Assembly: GCF_030695125.1 (NCBI RefSeq)
Contig: NZ_JAUYTP010000008.1
Span: forward strand, 124,001-188,000
Length of the DNA stretch: 64,000 bases
From: Allobosea sp.
Lineage (GTDB): Bacteria > Pseudomonadota > Alphaproteobacteria > Rhizobiales > Beijerinckiaceae
Direction of reading: 5' to 3'
A program made the translations under genes and the position numbers. The notes under the pieces are model-generated. The model had not been told where the DNA came from and searched no databases. It was given only the letters and a program-made list of their open reading frames with translations. Shown in pieces: positions 34,404-43,665 of the stretch. Within the stretch, counting starts at the first letter, position 1, and every line of letters begins with the position of its first letter.

Positions 34404-35156
34404 ATGACCACTGAACCCGCCATCCGCGTCGAAAACCTCAACGTCTCCTTCGGCGACTCGCATGTCGTGAAGGACCTCTCCTTCTCGGTCGCCTCCGGCG
34501 AGAGCTACGGCATCGTTGGCGAATCGGGCTCGGGCAAGTCGACCGTGCTGCGCGTGCTCTCGGGGCTGAACCGGCACTGGAGCGGCACGGTCGAGATCGC
34601 CGGGCAGACCCAGCCGAAGATCCGCGACAAGGCGTTCTACCGCGCCGTCCAGATGGTCTTTCAGGACCCCTACGGCTCGCTCCACCCCAAGAAGACGGTC
34701 GATGACACGCTGGCCGAGCCGCTCGCCATCCACGCCATCGGCGACGCCGAGACGCGGATCGGCCGGGCGATGTCGGAGGTCGGCCTGCCCGCCTCCTTCC
34801 GCTTCCGCTATCCGCACCAGCTTTCCGGCGGTCAGCGCCAGCGCGTCGCGATCGCGCGCGCCCTGGTGCTCGAACCCACCATCCTGCTGCTCGACGAGCC
34901 GACCTCGGCGCTGGACGTCTCGATCCAGGCCGAGGTTTTGAACCTGCTGCAGGCGCTGCGCCACGAGCGGAAGCTGACCTACATCCTCGTCAGCCACGAT
35001 CTCGCCGTCGTCGCGCATATGTGCCAGCGTTTGCTGGTGATGCAGTTCGGCCAGGGTGTCGAGGAGATGACGGCCCAGACGCTCGCCGCCCGCACGCCGA
35101 AGACGGATTATGCCCGGCAGCTGTTGACCGCGAGCGAGGGCTTCCGGCGAGTCTGA
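34404..35156 (+). CDS. ABC transporter ATP-binding protein, DppF type (system 1)
   Basis: 250 aa ATPase: Walker A GESGSGKS, Q-loop VFQDPYGSLHP, signature LSGGQRQRV, Walker B ILLLDEPTSALD, and LVSHDL. Shorter than the usual 320 or more residues, with no C-terminal oligopeptide-transporter extension. Last gene of ABC system 1; no clear terminator is visible after it. Confidence 0.94.
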   Translation: MTTEPAIRVENLNVSFGDSHVVKDLSFSVASGESYGIVGESGSGKSTVLRVLSGLNRHWSGTVEIAGQTQPKIRDKAFYRAVQMVFQDPYGSLHPKKTVDDTLAEPLAIHAIGDAETRIGRAMSEVGLPASFRFRYPHQLSGGQRQRVAIARALVLEPTILLLDEPTSALDVSIQAEVLNLLQALRHERKLTYILVSHDLAVVAHMCQRLLVMQFGQGVEEMTAQTLAARTPKTDYARQLLTASEGFRRV

Positions 35157-35275
35157 GGGGCGCCCCTCGATCTGAGCGTTTGGCAATCCCGCGGCTTGGT
35201 CGCATTCTCGTCGCAAGCCCGCGGTCCAGATGGACGCCGCCCGATATTGCGACCGGGCATGGAGAAAGCAAAGAC

Positions 35276-36778
35276 ATGGATGCCATTGCCGAGCGCGCCC
35301 TCCGGCCCGAGACGATCCCCGAGCGGACCCCGGTTCCGTCCTTCGATCTGGTGATCTTCGGCGCCGGCGGCGACCTGGCCCTGCGCAAGCTGTTCCCGGC
35401 GCTGGCCCAGCGCAGCCGCGAGGGCGTGCTCCCGGGCGAAAGCCGCGTGCTCGGCATCGTCCGCAAGCAGGAGGATGTCGAAGGCCTGCCCAAACAGGTC
35501 GCCAAGCGGCTGAAGGAGGAAGGGCTCTCGCCCGAACACATCCGCGACTTCCTGCAGCGCCTCACCATGGTCCTGCTCGATGCCGTGAAGCCCGAGACCT
35601 ACAAGGCGCTCAAGCAGGCGCTGGGCGACAACAACCGCGTCCGCTCCTTCTATCTCTCGACGCCGCCAGACCTGTTCATCCCGATCTGCGAGAACCTCGC
35701 CGCCGCCGACATCCTGACGCCGACCTCGCGCGTCATCCTCGAGAAGCCGCTGGGCCGCGATCTCGCCTCGGCGCGCGAGATCAACGACGCCGTCGCGCGC
35801 ATCCTGCCGGAGGACCGGACCTACCGGATCGACCATTATCTCGGCAAGGAAACGGTGCAGAACCTCCTGGTTCTGCGCTTCGCCAACACGCTGTTCGAGC
35901 GCTCCTGGACCGGTCGCGACATCGACCATGTCCAGATCACCGTCGCCGAGACGGTGGGGCTCGAAGCCCGCGCCGGCTACTACGACAAGGCCGGGCAGAT
36001 GCGCGACATGGTCCAGAACCATCTTATGCAGCTACTGACCCTCTTCGCCATCGAACCGCCCAATCTGCTCGAGGCCGGCGCCGTGCGTGACGAGAAGATC
36101 AAGGTTCTGAAGGCCCTGCGGCCGATCGTCGGGCCCGATGTCGAGCGCTACACCGTGCGCGGCCAGTACGGCGCGGGCCAGATCGACGGCCAGCGTGTGC
36201 GCGGCTATGCCGATGAGCTCGGCCATCTCAGCAACACCGAGACCTTCGTCTCGATCCGCTGCGAACTCGACAATTGGCGCTGGGCCGGCGTGCCGATCTA
36301 TCTGCGCACCGGCAAGCGCATGGCGCAGCGCTATTCCGAGATCGTCGTCACCTTCAAGCCGGTGCCGCATTCGATCTTCGGCGGCGGCTCCTGCGACAAG
36401 CTCTATGCCAACCGCCTGCTGATCCGCCTGCAGCCCAATGACGGCGTCCAGCTCCAGCTGATGATGAAGGTGCCGGGCTCGGGCCGGCTCAAGATCGTGC
36501 CGCGCCAGCTCGACCTGCGTTATTCCACCGCCTTCGACGAGCGCACGCCTGACGCCTATGAGCGGCTGCTGACGGATGTCATCCGCGGCGACCAGACGCT
36601 GTTCATGCATCGCGACGAGGTCGAGCAGGCCTGGCGCTGGGTCGATCCGATCATCGCAGGCTGGCAGGAATACGCCCCGCATCCGCATCGCTACGCCGCC
36701 GGCTCCTGGGGGCCGTCGCAGGCGATCGGCCTGATCGAGCGCGAAGGCCGCTCCTGGGCCGATCCGGACTTCGAATGA
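35276..36778 (+). CDS. zwf: Glucose-6-phosphate 1-dehydrogenase
   Basis: Oxidises glucose 6-phosphate to 6-phosphogluconolactone. 500 aa from MDAIAERALRPETIPERT; the 585-aa track version reads upstream noise. The coenzyme loop is FGAGGDLALRKLFPAL (residues 28-43), the substrate/active-site motif RIDHYLGKETVQN starts at 184 with His187, and EKPLGRD precedes it. Start of a zwf-pgl-eda unit; zwf stop and pgl start overlap (ATGA). Confidence 0.97.
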   Translation: MDAIAERALRPETIPERTPVPSFDLVIFGAGGDLALRKLFPALAQRSREGVLPGESRVLGIVRKQEDVEGLPKQVAKRLKEEGLSPEHIRDFLQRLTMVLLDAVKPETYKALKQALGDNNRVRSFYLSTPPDLFIPICENLAAADILTPTSRVILEKPLGRDLASAREINDAVARILPEDRTYRIDHYLGKETVQNLLVLRFANTLFERSWTGRDIDHVQITVAETVGLEARAGYYDKAGQMRDMVQNHLMQLLTLFAIEPPNLLEAGAVRDEKIKVLKALRPIVGPDVERYTVRGQYGAGQIDGQRVRGYADELGHLSNTETFVSIRCELDNWRWAGVPIYLRTGKRMAQRYSEIVVTFKPVPHSIFGGGSCDKLYANRLLIRLQPNDGVQLQLMMKVPGSGRLKIVPRQLDLRYSTAFDERTPDAYERLLTDVIRGDQTLFMHRDEVEQAWRWVDPIIAGWQEYAPHPHRYAAGSWGPSQAIGLIEREGRSWADPDFE

Positions 36779-37467
36779 TGCAGCCGCAAGGTCCCGTCGC
36801 CTGGCATCGCTTCGCAACCCTCGCTGACGCCTCCGAGGCGTTGGCCGAGGCCGTTGTCATCCGCCTGCGCGCGCTGCTGGCGGGGCAGGGCAGGGCCTCG
36901 CTCGCCGTGCCCGGCGGCACGACGCCGGCCCGCTTCCTCGCCGATCTCGGCACGCGTGAACTCGCCTGGGAGAAGGTGACGCTGCTGCCGACCGACGAGC
37001 GCTTCGTTGCCGCCGACGATGCCGCCTCGAACGAACGCATGATCCGCGCGCAATTCGCGCCGCTGCGGGAGGGGCGGGTCGGGTTCCTCTCCTTCCATGA
37101 CCGTGGCGGCGACATCGAGGCGGCCGCCGCCGCGCTCTCCTCCGAACTCGCGAGCCTGCCGCCGCTGGATCTCGTCGTCAGCGGCATGGGCACCGACGGC
37201 CATATCGCCTCGCTGTTTCCCGGCGAGGAGGATTGTTTCTCCGCCATGCCCGACAGCGGCATCTGCATCGCCATGCCGCCCGGCCTGCCGCCGCGTCTCT
37301 CGCTCTCGCCCGCGCGTCTCGCGGGCGCGGGCTGGGCGAGCCTGCTGGTCTCGGGCGCGCAGAAGGAGGCCGTGCTGAAGGCTGCTCTGGATCGCCTCCA
37401 ACCGCTGCCCGTCGACCTCCTCCTGGACCGCCCGCAGGGCCTCGACGTCTACTGGGCGAAAGAGTAG
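36775..37467 (+). CDS. pgl: 6-phosphogluconolactonase
   Basis: Hydrolyses 6-phosphogluconolactone to 6-phosphogluconate. 230 aa, DevB/SOL type: LAVPGGTTPARFLADL, TLLPTDERFVAADDAASNERM and SGMGTDGHIASLFPG are the family landmarks. Coupled to zwf by a 4-bp overlap; eda follows 39 bp downstream. Confidence 0.96.
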   Translation: MMQPQGPVAWHRFATLADASEALAEAVVIRLRALLAGQGRASLAVPGGTTPARFLADLGTRELAWEKVTLLPTDERFVAADDAASNERMIRAQFAPLREGRVGFLSFHDRGGDIEAAAAALSSELASLPPLDLVVSGMGTDGHIASLFPGEEDCFSAMPDSGICIAMPPGLPPRLSLSPARLAGAGWASLLVSGAQKEAVLKAALDRLQPLPVDLLLDRPQGLDVYWAKE

Positions 37468-37506
37468 ACCGCCCGCACCCGTTCAAACGATTGAAAGACG
37501 CCGACG

Positions 37507-38151
37507 ATGGACGAGACCGCCGCGATTGCCCGCCTCGAAGCCTGTGGCGTGATTCCGGTCGTGGTGATCGAGGACGCCTCGCGCGCCATCGACCTGGCGC
37601 ACGCCCTCGTCGCCGGCGGCATCGACGTCGTCGAGGTCACGCTGCGCCGCCCGGCCGGGCTGGCCGCGCTGGAGGCGATCGCCAGATCGGTGCCGGGCGC
37701 GCTGCCGGTCGCAGGCACGGTCGTCACGCCGACGCAGGTCCAGCAGGTCAAGGATGCCGGCGCGAAAGCCGTGGTCAGCCCCGGCTTCAGCGAGGCGGTC
37801 GACGAGGCGCTGAAGGCGGCGGGGCTGCCCTGGCTGCCGGGCGTCGCCACCGCGTCGGACTGCATGCGCGCGGTTGCCGCCGGCCGCACCGTCGCGAAAT
37901 TCTTTCCCGCCGAGACGGCGGGCGGCCCGCCCGCGCTGAAGGCGCTGTCGGGGCCGTTCCCGCAGATGCGCTTCTGCCCGACCGGCGGCGTCGGCCTGAA
38001 CAATCTCGCGAGCTACCTCGCCTTGCCGCAGGTCATCTGCGTCGGCGGCTCCTGGCTGGTGCCGGCGGACGCCATCGCATCCGGCGACTGGACGCGCGTG
38101 ACGAAGCTCGCGAAAGAGGCGAGCGAGGCGTTCAGGGCGCTGAGGGGCTGA
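37507..38151 (+). CDS. eda: KDPG aldolase (2-dehydro-3-deoxy-phosphogluconate aldolase)
   Basis: Splits KDPG to pyruvate and glyceraldehyde 3-phosphate, the last Entner-Doudoroff step; 214 aa. General base Glu43 in DVVEVTLRRP, Schiff-base Lys131 in TVAKFFPAE, and CPTGGVGLNNL for phosphate binding. The dehydratase gene edd, which joins pgl to eda in the pathway, is not in this window. Confidence 0.95.
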   Translation: MDETAAIARLEACGVIPVVVIEDASRAIDLAHALVAGGIDVVEVTLRRPAGLAALEAIARSVPGALPVAGTVVTPTQVQQVKDAGAKAVVSPGFSEAVDEALKAAGLPWLPGVATASDCMRAVAAGRTVAKFFPAETAGGPPALKALSGPFPQMRFCPTGGVGLNNLASYLALPQVICVGGSWLVPADAIASGDWTRVTKLAKEASEAFRALRG

Positions 38152-38159
38152 TCGCAAGC

Positions 38160-38268
38160 GTCATTCTCGGGCGAAGCGCAGCGCAGACCCGAGAATCTCC
38201 TGCAGGATGGAATACGGGCACGAAGGCCTCATTGGCCTGAGATGCTCGGGTCTTCGCCCGAGCATGAC
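38160..38268. repeat. Intergenic palindromic repeat, TCATTCTCGGGCG type (family C)
   Basis: About 109 bp between the convergent eda and FAD-oxidoreductase genes. It starts GTCATTCTCGGGCGAAGCGC and ends GGTCTTCGCCCGAGCATGAC, an imperfect inverted repeat; an inner AGACCCGAGAATCTC pairs partly with GAGATGCTCGGGTCT. Could end transcription from both sides, though no T tract is present. Confidence 0.75.
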
Positions 38269-38274
38269 GCTGTG

Positions 38275-39381
38275 TCAGGCCCTTAGCCGCTCCACCACCA
38301 TCTCCGCGATCGCCAGCGAACTCGTCAGCCCCGGGCTCTCGATCCCCAGCAGATTGACCAGCCCGTCCACCCCATGGACCTGCGGCCCGTCGATGCGGAA
38401 ATCGGGCATCGGCTGCGTCGAATCATGCAGCTTCGGGCGGATGCCGGCATAATCGGCGACGAGCGCGCCGTCAGGCAGGGCCGGCCAATAGGTCCGGATC
38501 GCGGCGTAGAACTTCTCGGCCCGCTGCGGATCGACGACGAGGTCCTGATCGTGCGCGACCCATTCGACATCGGGGCCGAACTTGACCCGCCCGCCCATGT
38601 CGATCGTGGCGTGGATGCCCAGGCCCGCTGCCTCGGGCACCGGGTAGACCAGATGCGAGAAGGGCTGCTTGCCGAGCAGCGCGAAGTAATTGCCCTTGGC
38701 GTAGTGCTGCACCGGCACATGCTCGGGCGGGAATCCCTCCAGCGCGCCGAGCAGTTTCGGCGCGCCATGGCCGGCCGAATTCACGATCGTCCTGACGGTA
38801 TAGGTCGCGGGCTCATCGCCGCCGAAATCGACGCTGAAGCCGTCCGCCTCGCGACGCCATCCGCCGATCGGTGTGTTGAGCGCGAGCGAGCCACCGGCCG
38901 CCTCGCATTCGCCGAGCAGCGACAGCATGAAGGCATGGCTGTCGACCACGCCGGTTTCGGGAGACAGCAGCGCGATCTCACAACGCACCTCCGGTTCCCT
39001 CGCCTTGGCCTCCGTGGCGTCGAGCCAGCGCAGGCTGTCGACGCCCGAGGCCTGGGCGCGGGCCATGATCGTCTCCAGCGCCGGCTTCTGCGCCGCGCTG
39101 GTGGCGACGATCAGCTTGCCGCAGGCCTTGTGGGGCAATCCGCGCTCACCGAGATAGGCATAGAGCCGCTTGCGCCCCTCGACGCAGACCTTCGCCTTCA
39201 GCGAGCCCGGCGGATAATAGATTCCCGCATGGATGACCTCGCTGTTGCGCGCCGAGGTCTGCGTGCCGATGCCCTCGGCTGATTCGGCGATCACGACCTC
39301 GCGGCCGGCCAGCGCCAGGGCGCGGGCGACGGCGAGGCCGACGACGCCGGCCCCGATCACCAGGCAATCGATGTCATGCAT
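38275..39381 (-). CDS. FAD-dependent oxidoreductase (L-2-hydroxyglutarate oxidase-like)
   Basis: 368 aa DAO-family flavoprotein starting MHDIDCLVIGAGVVGLAVARAL with an N-terminal GxGxxG FAD motif. ARNSEVIHAGIYYPPGSLKA and the C-terminal DYAGIRPKL and FLGIESPGLT-like LLGIESPGLTSSLAIAE match the L-2-hydroxyglutarate dehydrogenase/LhgO group. Likely oxidises a 2-hydroxy acid; this substrate is the best family guess rather than proven. Lies 26 bp after the M20 amidohydrolase. Confidence 0.85.
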   Translation of the reverse strand: MHDIDCLVIGAGVVGLAVARALALAGREVVIAESAEGIGTQTSARNSEVIHAGIYYPPGSLKAKVCVEGRKRLYAYLGERGLPHKACGKLIVATSAAQKPALETIMARAQASGVDSLRWLDATEAKAREPEVRCEIALLSPETGVVDSHAFMLSLLGECEAAGGSLALNTPIGGWRREADGFSVDFGGDEPATYTVRTIVNSAGHGAPKLLGALEGFPPEHVPVQHYAKGNYFALLGKQPFSHLVYPVPEAAGLGIHATIDMGGRVKFGPDVEWVAHDQDLVVDPQRAEKFYAAIRTYWPALPDGALVADYAGIRPKLHDSTQPMPDFRIDGPQVHGVDGLVNLLGIESPGLTSSLAIAEMVVERLRA

Positions 39382-39407
39382 GCCCAAGGCCTTCCAACTC
39401 CGAGGCT

Positions 39408-40580
39408 TTAGGCCTTCGCAGGCATCGCGGTTTCGATGAGGTTCGCCCAATAGGTGACGCCGACCGGAATGACCTCGTCGTTGAACTCATAGGCCGGGTG
39501 ATGCAGCCCGGCCGACTCGCCATTGCCGATATTGATGAAGGCCCCGGGGCGCTCCTCCAGCATGTAGGAGAAATCCTCCGAGCCCATGGTCGGCGGCACG
39601 GTCGTGTCGACCTTGCCCTCGCCGAAGGCGGCCTCGATCGTGCCGACGACGAAGTCCGCCTGGTCCGCATGGTTGAAGGTCACGGGGTAGCCGTGGAGAT
39701 AGTCGCAGACGAAGCTCATGCCGAAGGCGGTCATGATGCCGGCGGTGACTTCCTTGATCCGCTTCTCGGCGAGTTCGCGCATCTGCGGCGTCAGCGTCCG
39801 CACCGAGCCCTTGAGCTCGACGGTCTGCGGGATGACGTTGAAGGCCTCGCCGGCATTGATGGCCGTCACCGAGACGACGATCGAATCCAGCGGGTCGGCA
39901 TTGCGCGAGGAGATCGTCTGCAGCGCGGTGACGAGCTGGCAGGCGGCGACGATCGGATCGTTGACGCGGTGGGGCGCGGCGGCATGGCCGCCCTTGCCCT
40001 CGATCTTGATATGGATGCGGTCGGCGGCGGCCATGGTCGGGCCCTTGCGGACGTCAAACTGGCCGACGGCTAAGCCCGGCTTGTTGTGCATGCCGTAAAC
40101 TTCCTGGATTCCGAAGCGGGTCATCAGCCCGTCATCGATCATCGCCTTGGCACCGGCGCCGCCTTCCTCCGCGGGCTGGAAGATCACCACCGCGGTCCCG
40201 TCGAAATCGCGCGTTTCGGCGAGGTACTTTGCTGCGCCCAGCAGCATGGTGGTGTGGCCGTCATGGCCGCAGGCGTGCATCTTGCCCGGCACGGTCGAGC
40301 GATGCTCGAGATTGGTCTCCTCATGGATCGGCAGCGCGTCCATGTCGGCGCGCATTGCGACGACCTTGCCCGAGCCCTGGTTGCGGCCCTTGATCACGCC
40401 GACGACGCCGGTCTGGCCGATGCCCGTCACGACCTCGTCCACGCCCCAGGCCTTCAGCTTCTCGGCGACGACACCGGCCGTGCGGTGCACGTCGTACATC
40501 AGCTCGGGATGGCGGTGCAGGTCGCGGCGGATCGCGGTGAGCTCGGGATGGATCGCGGCGATGAGTTCGGCTTTGGGCAT
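39408..40580 (-). CDS. M20-family amidohydrolase (hippurate hydrolase type)
   Basis: 390 aa from MPKAELIAAIHPELTAIRRDLHRHPEL. Metal ligands in KMHACGHDGHTTMLLGAAK and catalytic glutamates in FQPAEEGGAGAKAMI; the dimerisation domain follows near residue 185 (GKGGHAAAPH). These enzymes release amino acids or carboxylates from N-acyl conjugates. It sits with the cupin and PLP dehydratase in a leftward run, so a role in amino-acid conjugate breakdown is plausible. Confidence 0.9.
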   Translation of the reverse strand: MPKAELIAAIHPELTAIRRDLHRHPELMYDVHRTAGVVAEKLKAWGVDEVVTGIGQTGVVGVIKGRNQGSGKVVAMRADMDALPIHEETNLEHRSTVPGKMHACGHDGHTTMLLGAAKYLAETRDFDGTAVVIFQPAEEGGAGAKAMIDDGLMTRFGIQEVYGMHNKPGLAVGQFDVRKGPTMAAADRIHIKIEGKGGHAAAPHRVNDPIVAACQLVTALQTISSRNADPLDSIVVSVTAINAGEAFNVIPQTVELKGSVRTLTPQMRELAEKRIKEVTAGIMTAFGMSFVCDYLHGYPVTFNHADQADFVVGTIEAAFGEGKVDTTVPPTMGSEDFSYMLEERPGAFINIGNGESAGLHHPAYEFNDEVIPVGVTYWANLIETAMPAKA

Positions 40581-40652
40581 CGTGACCTCGAAAGGGCTGA
40601 ACCGATCCACTGGGGGCGGATCGCAGGGTAAGCGGGTTGTCAGCGGCGCCGA

Positions 40653-41042
40653 TCAGGCGTCGGTGGGCACGTAGCGGCGCGACAATTCGTTGCGGTCGTC
40701 ATAGGACGCCTCGAAGATGGCGGCGGCCAGCGTGGCGCGCACATGCAGCGTGTCGGTGCCGATGTTCTTGAAGCCGTGCCGGGCGCCCGCCGGCACCAGA
40801 ACGGACTGGTTGGCGGTGACGACCATGGTCTTGTCGCGCAGATAGATCTCGGCCGTGCCGCCCATCACCTCGAGCACCTCCTCGACCGCGTGCAGATGCA
40901 TCGGCGCGCCCAGTCCGGGCTCGCAGAACTGCTCGAAGATGCAGAGCTGCTTGCTCTGGACCAGCGCCGAGACCCGCATTTCGGTCATCACGCCATCGCG
41001 CCATTTGTCCTGCGGCTGCGTCTTGTGGTCGAGGATCGTCAT
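40653..41042 (-). CDS. Cupin-domain protein
   Basis: 129 aa from MTILDHKTQPQDKWRDG. A single conserved cupin barrel: metal-ligand motif HLHAVEEVLEVMGG and second motif VPAGARHGFKNIG. No extra domain, so either a small sugar- or amino-acid-related enzyme or a ligand-binding protein; function not assignable. 72 bp upstream of the M20 amidohydrolase in the same direction. Confidence 0.85.
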   Translation of the reverse strand: MTILDHKTQPQDKWRDGVMTEMRVSALVQSKQLCIFEQFCEPGLGAPMHLHAVEEVLEVMGGTAEIYLRDKTMVVTANQSVLVPAGARHGFKNIGTDTLHVRATLAAAIFEASYDDRNELSRRYVPTDA

Positions 41043-41206
41043 CGTGAAATCCTTAGTGTTCGGCCGCGCCCCGTCGAAACAGCCCCCCGCCGGATCAGGC
41101 GAGCGCGGGCCCATCCTCCCAAACCCGAACGCGGCGCAGCGTCAAGGCCGGGCGTCGCGACCCTGCCGCGCGCCCGCGACACGTCGGCCAGCGGCGAGGC
41201 GCCGCT

Positions 41207-42175
41207 TCAAACCCCGAACTGCGTCCGCCAGGCGGCGATGTCGTCGAGCGCGACATTCGAGCCGCAGAGCACGAGGCCGACGCGCTCGCCCGGCTGGAAC
41301 AGCTCCTTGCGCGCCATCGCCGCTGCGACGACGCAGGAGGCTGCCGGCTCCAGCAGCACGCGCCCGTTCTGCAACACCCAGGTGATCTCGCGCACCGCCT
41401 CGGCGTCGGGCACGATCACGATGTCCTCCAGGAACTGGCGCGCAGCGGCCATGGTGCGCTCGGTGGCGAAGGGGGCGCCCAGCGTGCGCGCGATCGAGGT
41501 CGGGCGGATCGGAACCGGCTGGCCGGCCTCCAGCGCCTGCGTCATCGCGGTCGCGCCCTCCGTCTCGACGCCATGGATGCGCAGGGCCGGGTCGAGCCCC
41601 TTCATCGCCGCGCCGACGCCGGCCGCGAAGCCGCCGCCGCCGATCGAGATGAAGACATGGTCGAGCCGCCCGCCGGCATCGTTGTTCATCTCCAGCCCGA
41701 GCGAGCCATGGCCCGCGATGATCGCCGGATCGTCGTAGGAATGGACATTGGTCATACCCTGCGCGGCGTAATCCTCGGCCTTTGCGAAGGCTTCGATCGA
41801 ATCCGCGCAGAGCTCGATCTCGGCCCCGAGCCCGCGCGCCATCTCGACGTTGAAGGTGGCCGCATTCTGCGGCATCAGCACCAGCGCGCGGCAGCCCATC
41901 GTCTTGGCGACCAGCGCGACCGCGATCGCATGATTGCCGCCGGACACGGTGACGACGCCGCGCGCCAGCTCCGCCTCGCTCAGCCCCATCAGCTTGTTGA
42001 AGCAGCCACGCACCTTGAAGGAGCCGCCGAGCTGCAGGCTCTCGACCTTGACCACCGTCTCGACACCCAGCCGTGCCGAAAGCCCGGCACTGTAGAAGGT
42101 CGGCGTGCGCCGGATCTTGCCGGCGATGCGGGCCGCGGCGGCCTGGATGTCGCCGAGTGTGACGTCGAAATTCAT
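41207..42175 (-). CDS. Threonine/serine dehydratase-like PLP enzyme
   Basis: 322 aa fold-type II PLP enzyme, from MNFDVTLGDIQAAAAR. PLP lysine motif GGSFKVRGCFN, the SGGNHAIAVAL asparagine loop and the glycine loop SIGGGGFAAGVG are present. No C-terminal ACT domain, so a catabolic dehydratase (threonine, serine or hydroxy-aspartate type) rather than the regulated biosynthetic IlvA. Divergent from argE across 166 bp. Confidence 0.88.
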   Translation of the reverse strand: MNFDVTLGDIQAAAARIAGKIRRTPTFYSAGLSARLGVETVVKVESLQLGGSFKVRGCFNKLMGLSEAELARGVVTVSGGNHAIAVALVAKTMGCRALVLMPQNAATFNVEMARGLGAEIELCADSIEAFAKAEDYAAQGMTNVHSYDDPAIIAGHGSLGLEMNNDAGGRLDHVFISIGGGGFAAGVGAAMKGLDPALRIHGVETEGATAMTQALEAGQPVPIRPTSIARTLGAPFATERTMAAARQFLEDIVIVPDAEAVREITWVLQNGRVLLEPAASCVVAAAMARKELFQPGERVGLVLCGSNVALDDIAAWRTQFGV

Positions 42176-42341
42176 GAAAGGCGCCTCTTGCTTCGTCGCA
42201 CCCTTATAGGAGTGCATTGCGGCTCACGGAAACGCGCCGTTGGCAGGCGGGGCGAGGGCGCCTACACAATATATCAGGACAGCCGAATGATGCGCCACGG
42301 CACGAAATCTGCCTCGGGTCGCTTTTCTGGAGAACCGCCTC

Positions 42342-43508
42342 GTGACCATGACGCCTGCACCATTCACGCCCAAGGACATGCTGGCGAAGCTGGTTTCGTT
42401 CAACACGGAATCGCAGCGCAGCAATCTCGAGCTGATCCATTTCTGCCGCGACTATCTCGCCGGCCTCGGCGTCGAGAGCACGCTGGCGTTCAATGCCGAT
42501 GGCGACAAGGCCAATCTCTACGCCACGATCGGGCCGAAGCTGGATGGCGGCGTCGTCCTCTCCGGCCATACCGACGTGGTGCCGGTGGCGGGGCAGGACT
42601 GGACCTCCGACCCCTGGACGCTGACCGAGCGCGACGGCAAGCTTTTCGGCCGCGGCACCTGCGACATGAAAGGCTTCGACGCCATCGCGTTGGCGCTCGT
42701 CCCCGAGATGCTCGCCGCCCCGCTGAAGCGGCCGATCCATATCGCGTTGTCCTATGACGAGGAGGTCGGCTGCCAGGGCGCCCGCGTCCTGATCGCCGCA
42801 ATGGCCAAGGACGGTCTGAAGCCCGCAGCCGTCGTCGTCGGCGAGCCCTCGATGATGCAGGTCGTCACCGGCCATAAGGGCGGCTTGCGAATGAAGACGA
42901 CCGTGCGCGGCCACGCCGTCCATTCCAGCCGCGTCGACATCGGCGTGCCCGCGGTGATGATCGCCGGCCGGCTGATCGACTGGCACAACCGGGTGATGGC
43001 GGAAAACAAGGCGAAGGCCGACGCCGCCAACGGCTTCGAGCCGCCTTACACCACGCTGCATGTCGGCGTCGTCAACGGCGGCACGGCGGTCAACATCACC
43101 GCCGAGCATTGCAGCTTCACCCATGAGGTCCGCTGCATCCCCGGCGAAAGCTTCGAAAGCTATGTCGAGCGCTACCGCGCCGAAGTCGCGCAGCTCGAAG
43201 CGCAGATGCAGGCGATTGCGCCTGCGGCCGGCATCGACTTCGTCGTCACCTCCGACACCCCGGCGATGGGGCCCGAGGAGAACGGCGCGGCCGAGGAGCT
43301 CTGCCGCCGTCTGACCGGCGACAATGGTCGCCATGTCGTCGCCTATGGCACGGAGGGCGGCCTGTTCCAGCGCGCCGGCTGGTCGACCGTGGTCTGTGGC
43401 CCCGGCGACATCGCCCAGGCCCACCAGCCCGACGAGTTCATCACGGTGGCGCAGCTCGAGGCGGGGACTGGCTTTGTGCGGAAGCTGATCGCGGAGCTGT
43501 CGCGGTAG
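42342..43508 (+). CDS. argE: Acetylornithine deacetylase
   Basis: 388 aa M20 metallopeptidase, GTG start (ATG at 42348 is an alternative). Zn-binding SGHTDVVPVAGQDWTSDPW and GRGTCDMKGFDA, catalytic YDEEVGCQGA, and GTEGGLFQRAGW near the C-terminus. The sequence matches the ArgE group that removes acetate from N-acetylornithine. Alone in its orientation, followed after 157 bp by ABC system 2. Confidence 0.92.
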   Translation: MTMTPAPFTPKDMLAKLVSFNTESQRSNLELIHFCRDYLAGLGVESTLAFNADGDKANLYATIGPKLDGGVVLSGHTDVVPVAGQDWTSDPWTLTERDGKLFGRGTCDMKGFDAIALALVPEMLAAPLKRPIHIALSYDEEVGCQGARVLIAAMAKDGLKPAAVVVGEPSMMQVVTGHKGGLRMKTTVRGHAVHSSRVDIGVPAVMIAGRLIDWHNRVMAENKAKADAANGFEPPYTTLHVGVVNGGTAVNITAEHCSFTHEVRCIPGESFESYVERYRAEVAQLEAQMQAIAPAAGIDFVVTSDTPAMGPEENGAAEELCRRLTGDNGRHVVAYGTEGGLFQRAGWSTVVCGPGDIAQAHQPDEFITVAQLEAGTGFVRKLIAELSR

Positions 43509-43665
43509 CGGCTGAAGCGGCCCGCGGCAGATGACAAAAAATTGTGCAGGCATTGCCTTATGCCATGCGCCAGGCGCGCATGAGGCCCGTGACTCGCGCG
43601 CAGCCTGCCCCTAACATCTTTTCTTTCGGGCGCCCCATCGCGCCCGCGACGGGAGGTGTCATTCG

